A DNA stretch of 64,000 nucleotides from TWA4 sp051879195. Its GTDB lineage: Bacteria; Bacillota; Clostridia; Lachnospirales; Lachnospiraceae. Made by a program: the position numbers and the translations under genes. The notes below the pieces were generated by a model, which saw nothing but the letters and a program-made list of their open reading frames with translations, did no database searches and was not told the DNA's origin. Position 1 is the stretch's first letter. Every line of letters starts with the position of its first letter. The DNA is taken from the NCBI GenBank assembly GCA_051879195.1, contig JBJELO010000275.1:13306-77305 (forward strand), given 5' to 3'. Shown piece by piece: positions 33,654-42,995 of the stretch.

Positions 33654-34238
33654 TCATTTTCCCGCCGGACCGTCCGGGAACTGGAAATAAACTGTATCGA
33701 AAGCGAGCTGTTTCAGGGGAATGACCGGCTGAGGGCATGCAGGATGTTCTCCCAGCATCTTCTCCATCCAGATCATGTCGTGCCAGCTGTCCAGCTTATA
33801 ACCGCATTTTGTAAAATGTGCCGCACAGCGGTATCCTTCCTTTTCATGAAATGCTATGCTCCGGGGGTTGGGGTAGGTAATGCACGCATTCAGATTGATA
33901 ATGTGCTGTTTTTTCAGAATCTCCTCCAGGGTCCGATACAAACCGGTTCCGATTCCATGTCCGCTCAGACCTTCCTGTACATAAATGCTGGTTTCCACAG
34001 CCCAGTCATAAGCTGCCCGCCCCTTAAATGGTCCGGCATAGGCGTATCCCAGAATCTTTCCGTCTTCGTTAATTGCTGCCAGATAGGGATACTTTTCCAG
34101 AGTATGTTCAATCCTTCCGCGGAATTCTTCCGGAGAAGGAACCTCATATTCGAATGTAATCGGTGTTTTTTCCACATAGGGAGCATAAATTGAAAGAAGC
34201 GAGCCGGCGTCTTCCGGTGCTGCCATACGAATTCGCAT
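33654..34238 (-). CDS. GNAT family N-acetyltransferase (phosphinothricin-acetyltransferase-like)
   Basis: A 194-residue GNAT protein of the Pat/Bar type: IRMAAPEDAGSLLSIYAPYV, TPITFEYEVPSPEEF, YAYAGPFKGRAAYDWAVE, IYVQEGLSGHGIGTGLYRTL (acetyl-CoA loop) and SIAFHEKEGYR. The natural substrate is usually an amino acid analogue or methionine sulfoximine-like compound; resistance is not implied. The third codon ATG is preferred because AGAGG lies eight bases upstream. It precedes thiM by 50 bases. Confidence 0.83.
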   Translation of the reverse strand: MRIRMAAPEDAGSLLSIYAPYVEKTPITFEYEVPSPEEFRGRIEHTLEKYPYLAAINEDGKILGYAYAGPFKGRAAYDWAVETSIYVQEGLSGHGIGTGLYRTLEEILKKQHIINLNACITYPNPRSIAFHEKEGYRCAAHFTKCGYKLDSWHDMIWMEKMLGEHPACPQPVIPLKQLAFDTVYFQFPDGPAGK

Positions 34239-34290
34239 ATTCATATCCTCTTCTCAGAACCGATCCGGCTGTTCGTGTGGTGTTCCTCGA

Positions 34291-35415
34291 TCAGCTCCGG
34301 TCAGATTCTGCCTTTTTAATGATATCTTCCATAATATACCATTTCTCTTCCATATCTGCAACCAGTTTAAACTGCGTCCGGCACCGGTCCAGATTGTGTT
34401 CTTTCCTGTGAATTTTAAAATAAGTGTCTCCCTGCAGGTAATCGGTCAGGAAACGCATACCGCATTCATAGGTCATGACTTTGGCGCCCATGGGCAGAAA
34501 GGAAATTTCCAGATCAGTCAGACTACCGGCACATCCCTTCAGAAAACCTTTTGCATAAAGTTCAAACAGTTCCATATCGCAGGATACTTTTGATAAATTT
34601 TTCTCATCTTCTGCAGCCGTACTGGCGCCGAAACGGATGGAGTCGCCAAAATCATTCATGGCAAGACCGGGCATTACGGTGTCGAGATCGATAACACAGA
34701 TCGCCTTACCGGTCACATCATCGATCATAATATTGTTCAGCTTTGTATCATTATGCGTTACCCGAAGCGGCAGTTTTCCTGCTCTCTGCAGATCACCGAA
34801 AACATGGGCAATTTCCTGATGTTCCATGACAAAACGGATTTCATCTTCAACCTGAGACGCCCGCCCGCATACATCATCCTTTACTGCCTGACAGAACACT
34901 TCAAACCGTGCCGCTGTATCATGGAAACCGACTATGGTTTCGTGCAGGGTGGAAGCCGGATAATCCGCCAGCATACATTGGAAATTGCCGAATGCTGCGG
35001 CACTCTGGTAAAAATGTTCTTTCTTTTCCACCTGATCATAGCAGGTTGCTCCTTCGATAAATCCGAAGGAACGCCAGTAATTGCCATCTTCATCCAGATA
35101 ATAACATTTTCCATCTTTTGCCGGGCGCAGATTCAGTGTCTCACGTTCCGGATCTCCTCCGTTTTCCATTATTTTTTTCCGGAGAAATGTTGTTACCCCC
35201 TGTATATTTTCCATAACCTCTGCCGGATTTTTAAAAACGTTGCGATTTACTTTCTGCAGAATTTCTTTTTTGATGGTTCCATCTGCCTGGCGGAATCGAA
35301 GCAGAAACGTATCATTGATATGGCCGTTTCCGTATGGTACTTTTTCAATCAGTTCCCCTTCAAAATCAAACTGTTGTATGATATTATTGCTTTCTGTATA
35401 TTTCTGAATTTCCAT
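34291..35415 (-). CDS. Aminoglycoside phosphotransferase-fold kinase, NahK-like
   Basis: A 374-residue protein-kinase-fold phosphotransferase. VPYGNGHINDTFLLRF resembles the start of N-acetylhexosamine 1-kinase (NahK); the catalytic loop is RVTHNDTKLNNIMIDD and the metal-binding loop VIDLDTVMPGLAMNDFGD. NahK phosphorylates HexNAc at C1 in lacto-N-biose and mucin sugar use; no phosphorylase is adjacent here, so the substrate stays open. GGAGG precedes the ATG. Confidence 0.8.
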   Translation of the reverse strand: MEIQKYTESNNIIQQFDFEGELIEKVPYGNGHINDTFLLRFRQADGTIKKEILQKVNRNVFKNPAEVMENIQGVTTFLRKKIMENGGDPERETLNLRPAKDGKCYYLDEDGNYWRSFGFIEGATCYDQVEKKEHFYQSAAAFGNFQCMLADYPASTLHETIVGFHDTAARFEVFCQAVKDDVCGRASQVEDEIRFVMEHQEIAHVFGDLQRAGKLPLRVTHNDTKLNNIMIDDVTGKAICVIDLDTVMPGLAMNDFGDSIRFGASTAAEDEKNLSKVSCDMELFELYAKGFLKGCAGSLTDLEISFLPMGAKVMTYECGMRFLTDYLQGDTYFKIHRKEHNLDRCRTQFKLVADMEEKWYIMEDIIKKAESDRS

Positions 35416-35568
35416 TGCATCTCACCCTCCGAAACATCTGTATTACCAGAATATCTGTATTAGTTGACTTCTCAGAGTATTGTACCCATCAAAGAAGCTC
35501 TTGTCTTTATACGTTTTTCTGTTGTTTTTATACCATCTGCATGAAAAACACTCATAATGAGGAAACAC

Positions 35569-35602
35569 GCAGTGTTTTCGAGGCTGGCTCTGAACAGTAA
35601 CG
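35569..35602 (+). repeat. Dispersed 34-nt repeat, copy A
   Basis: GCAGTGTTTTCGAGGCTGGC followed by TCTGAACAGTAACG. It closely matches 46325-46358 (22 of the first 25 bases, then one gap). The surrounding 35420-35740 stretch has no gene I can support. Confidence 0.6.
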
Positions 35603-35760
35603 CAAATATATCCATGCAAACGACCTGCAGCATCAGAACTTGAATTCCGGTGGATTATTTAATACAATGATATAAAGAGCAGATTTTCAAAGTCGCTACT
35701 GAACAATCACACATCACAGTTTATCCGAATTTAAAACCGTTTTTGCAATCAGGAGGTATT

Positions 35761-36690
35761 ATGGCATACTGCGGTATTACTTTAAACGATGAAATACATA
35801 TTGAACAGTTATTTACAGTTCATTATTTTGAATATATGAGTAATTTTCATTTTCCTGGAGAATCTCACGATTTCTGGGAATTTCTCTGTGTGGACAAAGG
35901 AGAAGTTGAAGTCTGGGGCGATAACAGACGGTATACGCTGAAAAAAGATGATATTATCTTTCATAAACCCAATGAATTCCACGGGCTGAAAGCCAATGGA
36001 ACGGTTGCTCCAAATCTCATGGTGCTTTCGTTTTCCTGCAGTTCCCCGTCTATGGAATACTTTCGGGAACGTGTTCTTCATATCAATGAGGAGGAACGTT
36101 CTCTGCTGGGCAAAATGCTTCAGGAAGCCGGTGAATGTTTTTCCAGTCCCATGAACGATCCCTACCAGAATCATTTGGAACGGAAAAAGAAGGCAGATAT
36201 TCCTTTTGGGTGTGAACAGCTGATTCGGCTGTATCTGGAACAATTCCTGATTCTGCTGCAGAGGCGGTGCCTCAGCCAGAGAGCTTTACGGTCCGGCGGA
36301 TGGGAAACCACAAGACATTCGGCAGGTAAGCTGACAAAAAAGAAAGCTGACAAAGAACTTTATGAGCGTATTGTCAGTTATATGAAATCGAATATCCATG
36401 CCAGTCTGTCTATCGAACAGATTTGTCACGACAATATGGTGGGCCGTTCCCAGCTCCAGAAACTGTTCCATGAACAGAATCACTGTGGAATTATCAATTA
36501 TTTTTCCATTTTGAAAATTGAAGCTGCCAAACAGTATATCCGTAATGATCAGCTGAATTTTACCCAGATTGCGGATGTACTCGGATACTCCACAGTTCAC
36601 TATTTTTCCAGACAGTTTAAGCAGATTACAGGCATGACCCCATCAGAATATGCCTCTTCTATCAAAGGAATCTCAGAGCAGAAACAGTAA
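35761..36690 (+). CDS. AraC family transcriptional regulator
   Basis: A 309-residue regulator: an N-terminal cupin sensor domain (FPGESHDFWEFLCVDKGEVEVWG, KDDIIFHKPNEFHGL) and a C-terminal double HTH (about 205-300; ASLSIEQICHDNMVGRSQLQ and FTQIADVLGYSTVHYFSRQF). It probably senses a sugar or related ligand. The start at 35761 has AGGAGG upstream; the frame is open six codons further. It lies upstream of the DUF819 gene in the same direction, separated by a repeat array, and may control it. Confidence 0.88.
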   Translation: MAYCGITLNDEIHIEQLFTVHYFEYMSNFHFPGESHDFWEFLCVDKGEVEVWGDNRRYTLKKDDIIFHKPNEFHGLKANGTVAPNLMVLSFSCSSPSMEYFRERVLHINEEERSLLGKMLQEAGECFSSPMNDPYQNHLERKKKADIPFGCEQLIRLYLEQFLILLQRRCLSQRALRSGGWETTRHSAGKLTKKKADKELYERIVSYMKSNIHASLSIEQICHDNMVGRSQLQKLFHEQNHCGIINYFSILKIEAAKQYIRNDQLNFTQIADVLGYSTVHYFSRQFKQITGMTPSEYASSIKGISEQKQ

Positions 36691-36706
36691 GATGCTGTTA
36701 AATGCG

Positions 36707-36806
36707 ATCCTGTTTATAAAATAATCCTGTTTATAAAATAATCCTGTCTATAAAATAATCCTGTCTATAAAGTAATCCTGTTATAGAGCAATCCTGTTTA
36801 TGATTG
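36707..36806 (+). repeat. 17-bp tandem repeat between AraC and DUF819 genes
   Basis: About six units of ATCCTGTTTATAAAATA and variants start at 36707, 36724, 36741, 36758, 36775 (16 bases) and 36791 (partial). It lies in the likely promoter region of the DUF819 gene; TATAAAATA recurs in each unit. Confidence 0.85.
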
Positions 36807-36879
36807 TCCGTGTAGGATTCGGATTCCGGGACATACTAAAACCATCTGTTGAGAAAATGAAAAAACTGGAGGGTGTTCC

Positions 36880-38055
36880 ATGATTAAGGATGGTTTTACT
36901 TATATTGCAGTTCTGATTTTTATCGCGGCAGTTCTGATTAATCTGCCTCATATGCTGAAAAACAACGCGGCACAGACCTTTTTCCGGTTTGTGCCGCCTG
37001 TAGTACTGATTTATCTGACCATGATGATTTCCTGCACTTTGAAGATATGGGATGTGCAGTCTACCTCATCTGCTTATGCAATCCTGAAAAATCCGCTGCT
37101 TTACGCCATGCTTTTCCTTATGCTTCTGCGATGTGACCTGCGGAAAATTCTCCATCTGGGTCCTAAAATGCTGGTTGGTTTTCTGGCTGCATCCTTCTCC
37201 ATCGGACTTGGATTTCTTCTGTCCTATGCACTGATGCACAATATGCTGGGAAAAAATGCCTGGGGTGCCCTTGGCGCATTGTGCGGAAGCTGGATGGGCG
37301 GTTCAGGCAATATGCTGGCCATACAGGCTGCACTGGATGTAAGCGAAGCCGATATGGCATATACTCTCGTTCTGGATTCCACCTGTGCCACATTTTATAT
37401 TATATTTCTGCTGTGGGCCATTGGTTTCCACGAAAAATTCAATCGATGGACCAAAGCAGACACGCACCTGATCGATGAAATCGGAGCTTCTCTGGAGGCG
37501 GAAACAGTCCGGAATGAAAAAACGATTACCTATCCGGGTATAATTATGCTGCTGGGCTCCGGTCTTCTTGTCTCTGTCGTATCGCAGAAAGTCGGGGTAC
37601 TCATACAGTCCATGCTGCCTTTTTTTGATAAAGCAACCTGGTCGGTTCTTCTCGTAACAGCATTGGGAATCCTGCTGGCCATGACACCTTTCGGGCAAAT
37701 CCGGGGAACAGAAGAAATTTCCAACGTACTGCTCTATACCGTAATCGCGCTGATTGCTTCCCGTGCCGATCTGAGTGGACTGGGCAATACTCATCTATGG
37801 CTGCTGACCGGTTTTCTGATTCTGATCATCCATGTGGCTGTCATGCTTGTCCTGGCCAGACTCCTTCATATTGATCTTTTTACCTGCGCAGTCGCTTCTC
37901 TTGCCAATATCGGGGGAACCGCTACGGCACCGATTCTGGCAGGAGCATACAGCAGCGCTCTGGTTCCTGTGGGAATCATCATGGCACTGTTCGGCTATGT
38001 GATTGGTACCGGCGGGGGATTGCTGGTAGCTCAGCTTATGAGTATAATCCCGTAA
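36880..38055 (+). CDS. DUF819 family membrane protein
   Basis: A 391-residue membrane protein with ten to twelve hydrophobic segments and DUF819 (YjcL-like) signatures: ALGALCGSWMGGSGNMLAIQ, ASLANIGGTATAPILAGAY and FGYVIGTGGG. The twin Gly-rich re-entrant motifs resemble those of sodium:solute and glutamate-type carriers, so solute transport is expected but unproven. The start has GGAGGG upstream. It follows the AraC regulator. Confidence 0.85.
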   Translation: MIKDGFTYIAVLIFIAAVLINLPHMLKNNAAQTFFRFVPPVVLIYLTMMISCTLKIWDVQSTSSAYAILKNPLLYAMLFLMLLRCDLRKILHLGPKMLVGFLAASFSIGLGFLLSYALMHNMLGKNAWGALGALCGSWMGGSGNMLAIQAALDVSEADMAYTLVLDSTCATFYIIFLLWAIGFHEKFNRWTKADTHLIDEIGASLEAETVRNEKTITYPGIIMLLGSGLLVSVVSQKVGVLIQSMLPFFDKATWSVLLVTALGILLAMTPFGQIRGTEEISNVLLYTVIALIASRADLSGLGNTHLWLLTGFLILIIHVAVMLVLARLLHIDLFTCAVASLANIGGTATAPILAGAYSSALVPVGIIMALFGYVIGTGGGLLVAQLMSIIP

Positions 38056-38057
38056 AT

Positions 38058-39833
38058 CTAGCAGGAAAGTACCGACGCGCTCTGCTCCAGCTCTTCTTTG
38101 GCTGCTTTCAGATTTGCAGCCTGTTCATCTGTAATTTTATCGGGTTTGATGCGGGATACCTGTTTCTGGACTTCCCGCATCTTTTTCTTAATATCGGATT
38201 TCTGTTCGCGGGTCAGTGATTTCTTTTTCTCTTTATCATTCAGTGCATTCTGAACTCTGGCAAGAAGACGTTCCGCATCGGTGTAAGTTTCAAAATTATC
38301 GTATCCTTTCGCATCACGCGCTTCATATTCCTGAGCATTGCGGATAGCCTGTTCGATTTCTGCTTCGGACAGATTGGAACTGGAAGTAATGACAATCTCC
38401 TGCTGTTTGCCGGTTCCCAGATCTTTAGCGGATACTTTCAGGATACCGTTTACATCGATATCGAAGGTAACTTCAATCTGAGGAACACCGGCCATGGCTC
38501 TTTTGATTCCACTCAGTTTGAAATTGCCGATCAGCTTATTGTCCCGCGCAAATTTTCGTTCTCCCTGATAGACTTTGATTTCCACATTGGTCTGGAAATT
38601 GGCTGCTGTTGTAAAAATCTGACTCTTCCTTGTGGGAATCGTGCTGTTTCTATCCAGAACAGTGGTACAAACACCACCAACAGTTTCAATGGAAAGGGAT
38701 AGCGGAGTCACATCCATCAGAATCAGTTCCGATGCAGCAGAGCCCGGGATAATACTTCCAGGCTCCGATGCCAGTTTGCCTCCCTGGATGCTGGCACCCA
38801 GCGCAACGCACTCGTCCGGATTCAGAGACTTGGCAGGCTCCTGCCCTGTCAGCTGTCTGACCATACGCTGAACAGCAGGAATTCTGGTAGAACCTCCAAC
38901 CAGCAGAACTCTGTTCAGATCTTTCATGGAAAGTCCCGCGTCACTCATGGCATTCTGAACCGGAACTTTTGTGCGTTCCACAAGATCTTCAGTCATCTCT
39001 TCAAATCTGGCTCTGGAAAGCATAATATCCAGATGTTTCCCCTCTCCCTTTTTGTCCACCGCTATAAAAGGGAGATTAATATTGGTTTCCACCATGGTGG
39101 AAAGCTCCATCTTGGCTTTCTCAGCTGCCTCGCGCAGACGCTGCATGGCAGACGGGTCTTTTGAAAGATCAATGTTTTCCTGTTCGCGGAACATACGAAG
39201 CAGGTAATCCACAACTCTGGAATCAAAATCATCTCCACCCAGATGGTTATCACCGGAAGTTGCCAGTACCTCGATCAGGTTTTCGCCGATTTCAATAACA
39301 GATACATCGAAAGTACCTCCACCCAGGTCATAAACCAGGATTTTCTGAGGATCTCCGTGATCCAGACCGTAGGCAAGTGCTGCTGATGTGGGCTCATTGA
39401 TAATCCGAAGAACTTTCAGGCCGGCAATTCTTCCTGCATCTTTTGTTGCCTGACGCTGGGCATCACTGAAATATGCAGGCACTGTAATCACGGCCTCTGA
39501 AACCGGTTCCCCCAGAAAATCTTCTGCATCTTTTTTCAGCTTTCTTAAAATCATTGCAGAAATTTCCTGAGGAGAATAACGGTTCCCGTCAATATGAACT
39601 CGATAATCGGAACCCATCTCTCTTTTAATGGAAGAGACGGTATGATCGGCATTCACCGCTGCCTGTCTTCTTGCAGCATCCCCCACCAGACGTTCACCTT
39701 TTTTCGTAAACGCCACAACAGAAGGCGTCGTCCTGCCGCCCTCCGCATTGGGTATAATAACCGGCGTTCCATTCTCCAGAACAGCTACACAGCTGTTAGT
39801 TGTGCCTAAATCAATTCCTATTACCTTACTCAT
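38058..39833 (-). CDS. Hsp70 family chaperone (DnaK-like)
   Basis: A 591-residue Hsp70: IGIDLGTTNSCVAVLENG at the start, VYDLGGGTFDVSVIEIG, VGGSTRIPAVQRMV, then the substrate-binding domain (LILMDVTPLSLSIETVGG, VYQGERKFARDN) and a short helical lid ending without the acidic C-terminus of classical DnaK. It is outside any hrcA-grpE-dnaK-dnaJ operon and has no CIRCE element (TTAGCACTC inverted repeat) upstream, so it is probably a second, specialised DnaK. AGGTGG precedes the start at 39833. Confidence 0.88.
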   Translation of the reverse strand: MSKVIGIDLGTTNSCVAVLENGTPVIIPNAEGGRTTPSVVAFTKKGERLVGDAARRQAAVNADHTVSSIKREMGSDYRVHIDGNRYSPQEISAMILRKLKKDAEDFLGEPVSEAVITVPAYFSDAQRQATKDAGRIAGLKVLRIINEPTSAALAYGLDHGDPQKILVYDLGGGTFDVSVIEIGENLIEVLATSGDNHLGGDDFDSRVVDYLLRMFREQENIDLSKDPSAMQRLREAAEKAKMELSTMVETNINLPFIAVDKKGEGKHLDIMLSRARFEEMTEDLVERTKVPVQNAMSDAGLSMKDLNRVLLVGGSTRIPAVQRMVRQLTGQEPAKSLNPDECVALGASIQGGKLASEPGSIIPGSAASELILMDVTPLSLSIETVGGVCTTVLDRNSTIPTRKSQIFTTAANFQTNVEIKVYQGERKFARDNKLIGNFKLSGIKRAMAGVPQIEVTFDIDVNGILKVSAKDLGTGKQQEIVITSSSNLSEAEIEQAIRNAQEYEARDAKGYDNFETYTDAERLLARVQNALNDKEKKKSLTREQKSDIKKKMREVQKQVSRIKPDKITDEQAANLKAAKEELEQSASVLSC

Positions 39834-39993
39834 ATTATAAACCACCTTTTTCTTTATTGCTGTTTGTCGTTTAAGGAGTAGTATAGCCCTTTTTCGTGAA
39901 CAATACATGGATGAAATCTAAAATTCAGATATCGGAATTATAAAGAAAGTATAAACAGGTTTTTAATCATATTGTATCGGAAAAGATACGAAC

Positions 39994-40022
39994 TTGCATT
40001 GCTCAGCTGCTTATAGTAAAAT
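39994..40022 (+). promoter_or_regulatory. Promoter of the ttcA-type gene
   Basis: TTGCAT (39994-39999), 17-bp spacer, TAAAAT (40017-40022). The 39834-40150 gap otherwise holds the dnaK 5' region and no gene. Confidence 0.5.
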
Positions 40023-40151
40023 AAATGCATTGCAGTGGCCTTTTCCTGAGTATCCCTGTTCTATTTGGGGAAGGTCTGGCAAGCTTGTATCAAGTTTTCC
40101 GGAAAGGCTGACTGCATACGGATTTCATCAAATATACAGGAGAATTTGTTT

Positions 40152-40907
40152 ATGAAGCTTCAGCAATTATTGAGCTATACACGACGTGCGGTGGATGATT
40201 ATGGTATGATCGAAGAGGGAGACCGTATTGCAATCGGTATCTCCGGAGGAAAGGACAGCCTGACACTGCTTTATGCTTTGCAGGGATTGCGCCGTTTTTA
40301 TCCGAAAAAGTTTGACATCGAAGCAATTACTGTTGATCTGGGATATGAAGGTTTCAATCTGGAGCCGATTCAGAAACTGTGTGAGGAACTGAATGTTCAT
40401 TATACAATTGTGAAGACAGATATTAAAACCATAGTTTTTGATATCCGCAGAGAAGAAAATCCCTGCTCTCTCTGCGCTACTTTGCGTAAAGGAGCTTTTA
40501 ATGACAAAGCTGCTGAGCTGGGCTGTAATAAAGTTGCTTATGCGCATCACAAAGATGATATTGTGGAAACCATGCTGCTTTCACTGATTTATGAAGGCCG
40601 TTTTCATTCTTTTTTTCCCAAAACGTATCTGGACAGAACAAAAGTAACCGTAATTCGTCCGTTGATGTATATCAACGAAGCAGATATTGTTGGTTTTATG
40701 CATACGGTCAATCTTCCAGTATGTAAAAATCCCTGCCCTGCGGATGGACATACTCAGAGGGAAGAAATCAAAAATCTGCTGAAACAGCTGAATATGAAAT
40801 ATCCGGGCTGCAAAAACCGTATGTTTACGGCTATCTGCAATGGCAGAATCAAAGGCTGGCCCGATAAAATTGAGCACCCGAAACCGGTGCGGAAAAAGAA
40901 GGGATAA
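40152..40907 (+). CDS. TtcA/TtuA-type tRNA 2-thiolation ATPase
   Basis: A 251-residue PP-loop ATPase of the tRNA thiolation family. The PP-loop IGISGGKDSLTLLYAL is near residue 30, ENPCSLCATLRKGA gives the CxxC pair that can bind an Fe-S cluster, AYAHHKDDIVETMLLSL is the family helix, and a third Cys lies in KNPCPADGHTQR. It adenylates and thiolates a tRNA base; whether C32 or another site is not determined here. The start at 40152 has AGGAG upstream. The recombinase gene follows after three bases. Confidence 0.87.
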   Translation: MKLQQLLSYTRRAVDDYGMIEEGDRIAIGISGGKDSLTLLYALQGLRRFYPKKFDIEAITVDLGYEGFNLEPIQKLCEELNVHYTIVKTDIKTIVFDIRREENPCSLCATLRKGAFNDKAAELGCNKVAYAHHKDDIVETMLLSLIYEGRFHSFFPKTYLDRTKVTVIRPLMYINEADIVGFMHTVNLPVCKNPCPADGHTQREEIKNLLKQLNMKYPGCKNRMFTAICNGRIKGWPDKIEHPKPVRKKKG

Positions 40908-40910
40908 TCA

Positions 40911-42020
40911 ATGGCAGAATCCAGAAACCGTCCTTACCACGAACAGGTGGATATTGAAAACACAGTCAAATTGCGTCAGCTGATTTCTCAGCTGCCTCCG
41001 TTTGTCCGGGAGTTTTTCCGGGGGATCGAACAGACGACATCTTCGCGAACCCGCATAGCATATGCGTATGACCTTAGAATCTTTTTTCATTATCTGACAG
41101 AAAACTATCAGGAATTTGCAGAAATCGGGCTGGAAAATATGACCCCGACACATCTGGAGCAATTGAAGCCTGCGGATCTGGAACAATATATGGAGTATCT
41201 GAAATACTATCATAAAGATGAGGAAGAACATCTGAATCAGAACCGCGGAATCATGAGAAAAATTTCTTCATTAAAAGCCTTTTATAATTACTTCTACCGG
41301 CGGGAAGTCATTACCTACAATCCGGCTGCACTGGTAGATTTACCAAGAGATCATGAAAAACCCATCATCCGTCTCGATCCGGATGAAGTTGCACTCCTTC
41401 TGGATCATGTGGAACAGGGAGATCATCTCACAAAACAGCAGAAGAATTTCCATGAAAAGACGCGGATACGGGATCTGGCTATTCTGACATTACTGCTGGG
41501 AACCGGCATTCGAGTTTCTGAATGTGTCGGAATTGATCTGAATGATCTGGATTTTAAAAATGGTGGTTTGAAAATTCATCGAAAAGGGGGCAAAGAGGTA
41601 ATTCTTTACTTCGGTGATGAGGTGGAGGAAGCTTTGCTGAACTATCTGGACGAAAGAACGGTTATTGTTCCCTGTGAAGGTCATGAAGATGCACTTTTTC
41701 TGTCACTGCAGCGAAAACGTATCAGTGTGCGCAGCGTGGAAAAACTTGTAAAAAAATACACACAGTCTGTAACCGCACTGAAACATATCACACCACATAA
41801 ACTGCGAAGTACATACGGGACTCAACTGTATCAGGAAACCGGAGATATCTATCTCGTTGCAGACGTGCTGGGACATTCCGATGTGAATACAACACGCAAA
41901 CATTACGCTGCAATAGAAGATAACAAACGGCGGCAGGCACGAAATAAAGTACGGCTCCGCAGGGAAGAACCACAGGAACCCGCAGATGCGGAAAGTGATT
42001 CTTCCACAGGAAATTTCTGA
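40911..42020 (+). CDS. XerC/D-like tyrosine recombinase
   Basis: A 369-residue site-specific recombinase. An N-terminal SAM-like core-binding domain (about 20-130; SRTRIAYAYDLRIFFHYL) is followed by the catalytic domain: Arg in LLGTGIRVSEC, Lys in HRKGGKEV, HKLRSTYGT, LGHSDVNTTRKHY with the nucleophile Tyr. All are present, so it should be active. It follows the TtcA-type gene by three bases, unusual for a mobile integrase, and no attachment-site repeats or cargo were seen. A chromosomal role is more likely than a phage origin. Confidence 0.87.
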   Translation: MAESRNRPYHEQVDIENTVKLRQLISQLPPFVREFFRGIEQTTSSRTRIAYAYDLRIFFHYLTENYQEFAEIGLENMTPTHLEQLKPADLEQYMEYLKYYHKDEEEHLNQNRGIMRKISSLKAFYNYFYRREVITYNPAALVDLPRDHEKPIIRLDPDEVALLLDHVEQGDHLTKQQKNFHEKTRIRDLAILTLLLGTGIRVSECVGIDLNDLDFKNGGLKIHRKGGKEVILYFGDEVEEALLNYLDERTVIVPCEGHEDALFLSLQRKRISVRSVEKLVKKYTQSVTALKHITPHKLRSTYGTQLYQETGDIYLVADVLGHSDVNTTRKHYAAIEDNKRRQARNKVRLRREEPQEPADAESDSSTGNF

Positions 42021-42026
42021 AAGAAA

Positions 42027-42995
42027 TCAAACCTCTTCATTAATGCATATTCTGCTTAATACCTTTATATGTGAAAGGACCGGATGCAGCGGCACAACAC
42101 CGAACAGCTGCTCTGCCAGATCTTCTATCTCAATTTCAATAAAGTTTTCTTCTGTTTTTTCCGGTTGGAAAATATTGTCGGAGGCAGAATCCAGATATGG
42201 ATTCTGCGCAATACGTGTCACATGGCTGTGCTTTCGGTCCACAGTCCAGCGGTACAGGCCGGTGTTCTCTTCAATCAGAGCATCATGCACCTGAAGATAC
42301 AGAAGCTCCGGGCGATCTGCCCGGAGACATTCCAGCAACCGGGGCAGATAAATAATTCGGCACATAATCTGCGGTTTCCAGTCGCTGCTGCCGGGATCTC
42401 TTTCAGATATAATTCTGTCATCTGAAACCGTCTCCTCTGTAATTGAAACCGGTTCGGGTTCCTCATTAAAAAACTGAATGTATGCTTCGTCCCGAAGCGT
42501 AACAACATCAAAATTCTCAATGGCCCAGTTATTCGCTTCATCAATATCTTTTGGAAAAGAAATCGGCTTCTGATCATATATAACACGGAAGCCAAAAGGT
42601 TCATAATAAAAAGTTTCAGCAGGCATCAGATAAGTAAATGGTTCTTCCCGATTATATAGCCAGGAAAAGGTTTCCAGCATCAGCCTGCGCATACATCCGC
42701 GTCGCCGATATGGAAGGGCGGTTGCAACTGCAACAATATAATGCAGGATCATACTGTCTGTAGAAATCCAGATACGGTAGGGATTCAAATGCAGCATGGA
42801 ACAGATCGCATCGTTCTGTTCTCCCTGTTCTGTTACACTGCAGTCTGTCAGTACGAGTATCTCATTGTCACGACATTTCCATTTATAATAGTATGCGGCA
42901 TATTCTCCCCTGTCCTCAGGGAAAGCTTCTTCATACAGGGAAAGAGAGTCCCACTTTTCCTTCTGTTCCAGGTGTCTGAAATCCATAAACATCAT
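42027..42995 (-). CDS. GNAT acetyltransferase (Eis-like) family protein
   Basis: A 322-residue protein with a GNAT core near the N-terminus: WDSLSLYEEAFPEDRG, ILHYIVAVATALPYRRRGCMRRLMLETF with the acetyl-CoA Q/RxxGxx loop, and YEPFGFRVIYD. The C-terminal half resembles the extra domain of Eis-like proteins. The ATG at 42995 overlaps the stop of the DUF2156 gene (ATGA). The pair is convergent with the recombinase. Substrate unknown. Confidence 0.72.
   Translation of the reverse strand: MMFMDFRHLEQKEKWDSLSLYEEAFPEDRGEYAAYYYKWKCRDNEILVLTDCSVTEQGEQNDAICSMLHLNPYRIWISTDSMILHYIVAVATALPYRRRGCMRRLMLETFSWLYNREEPFTYLMPAETFYYEPFGFRVIYDQKPISFPKDIDEANNWAIENFDVVTLRDEAYIQFFNEEPEPVSITEETVSDDRIISERDPGSSDWKPQIMCRIIYLPRLLECLRADRPELLYLQVHDALIEENTGLYRWTVDRKHSHVTRIAQNPYLDSASDNIFQPEKTEENFIEIEIEDLAEQLFGVVPLHPVLSHIKVLSRICINEEV

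Noticed and set aside
33604..34300. TPP riboswitch before thiM
   Set aside because: No CTGAGA or ACCTGATC-type core was seen; the upstream space is occupied by a GNAT gene.
39834..39990. CIRCE heat-shock operator before the Hsp70 gene
   Set aside because: No TTAGCACTC-N9-GAGTGCTAA inverted repeat is present.
40911..42020. Prophage or integrative element border
   Set aside because: No tRNA target, direct repeats, phage or conjugation genes around the recombinase.
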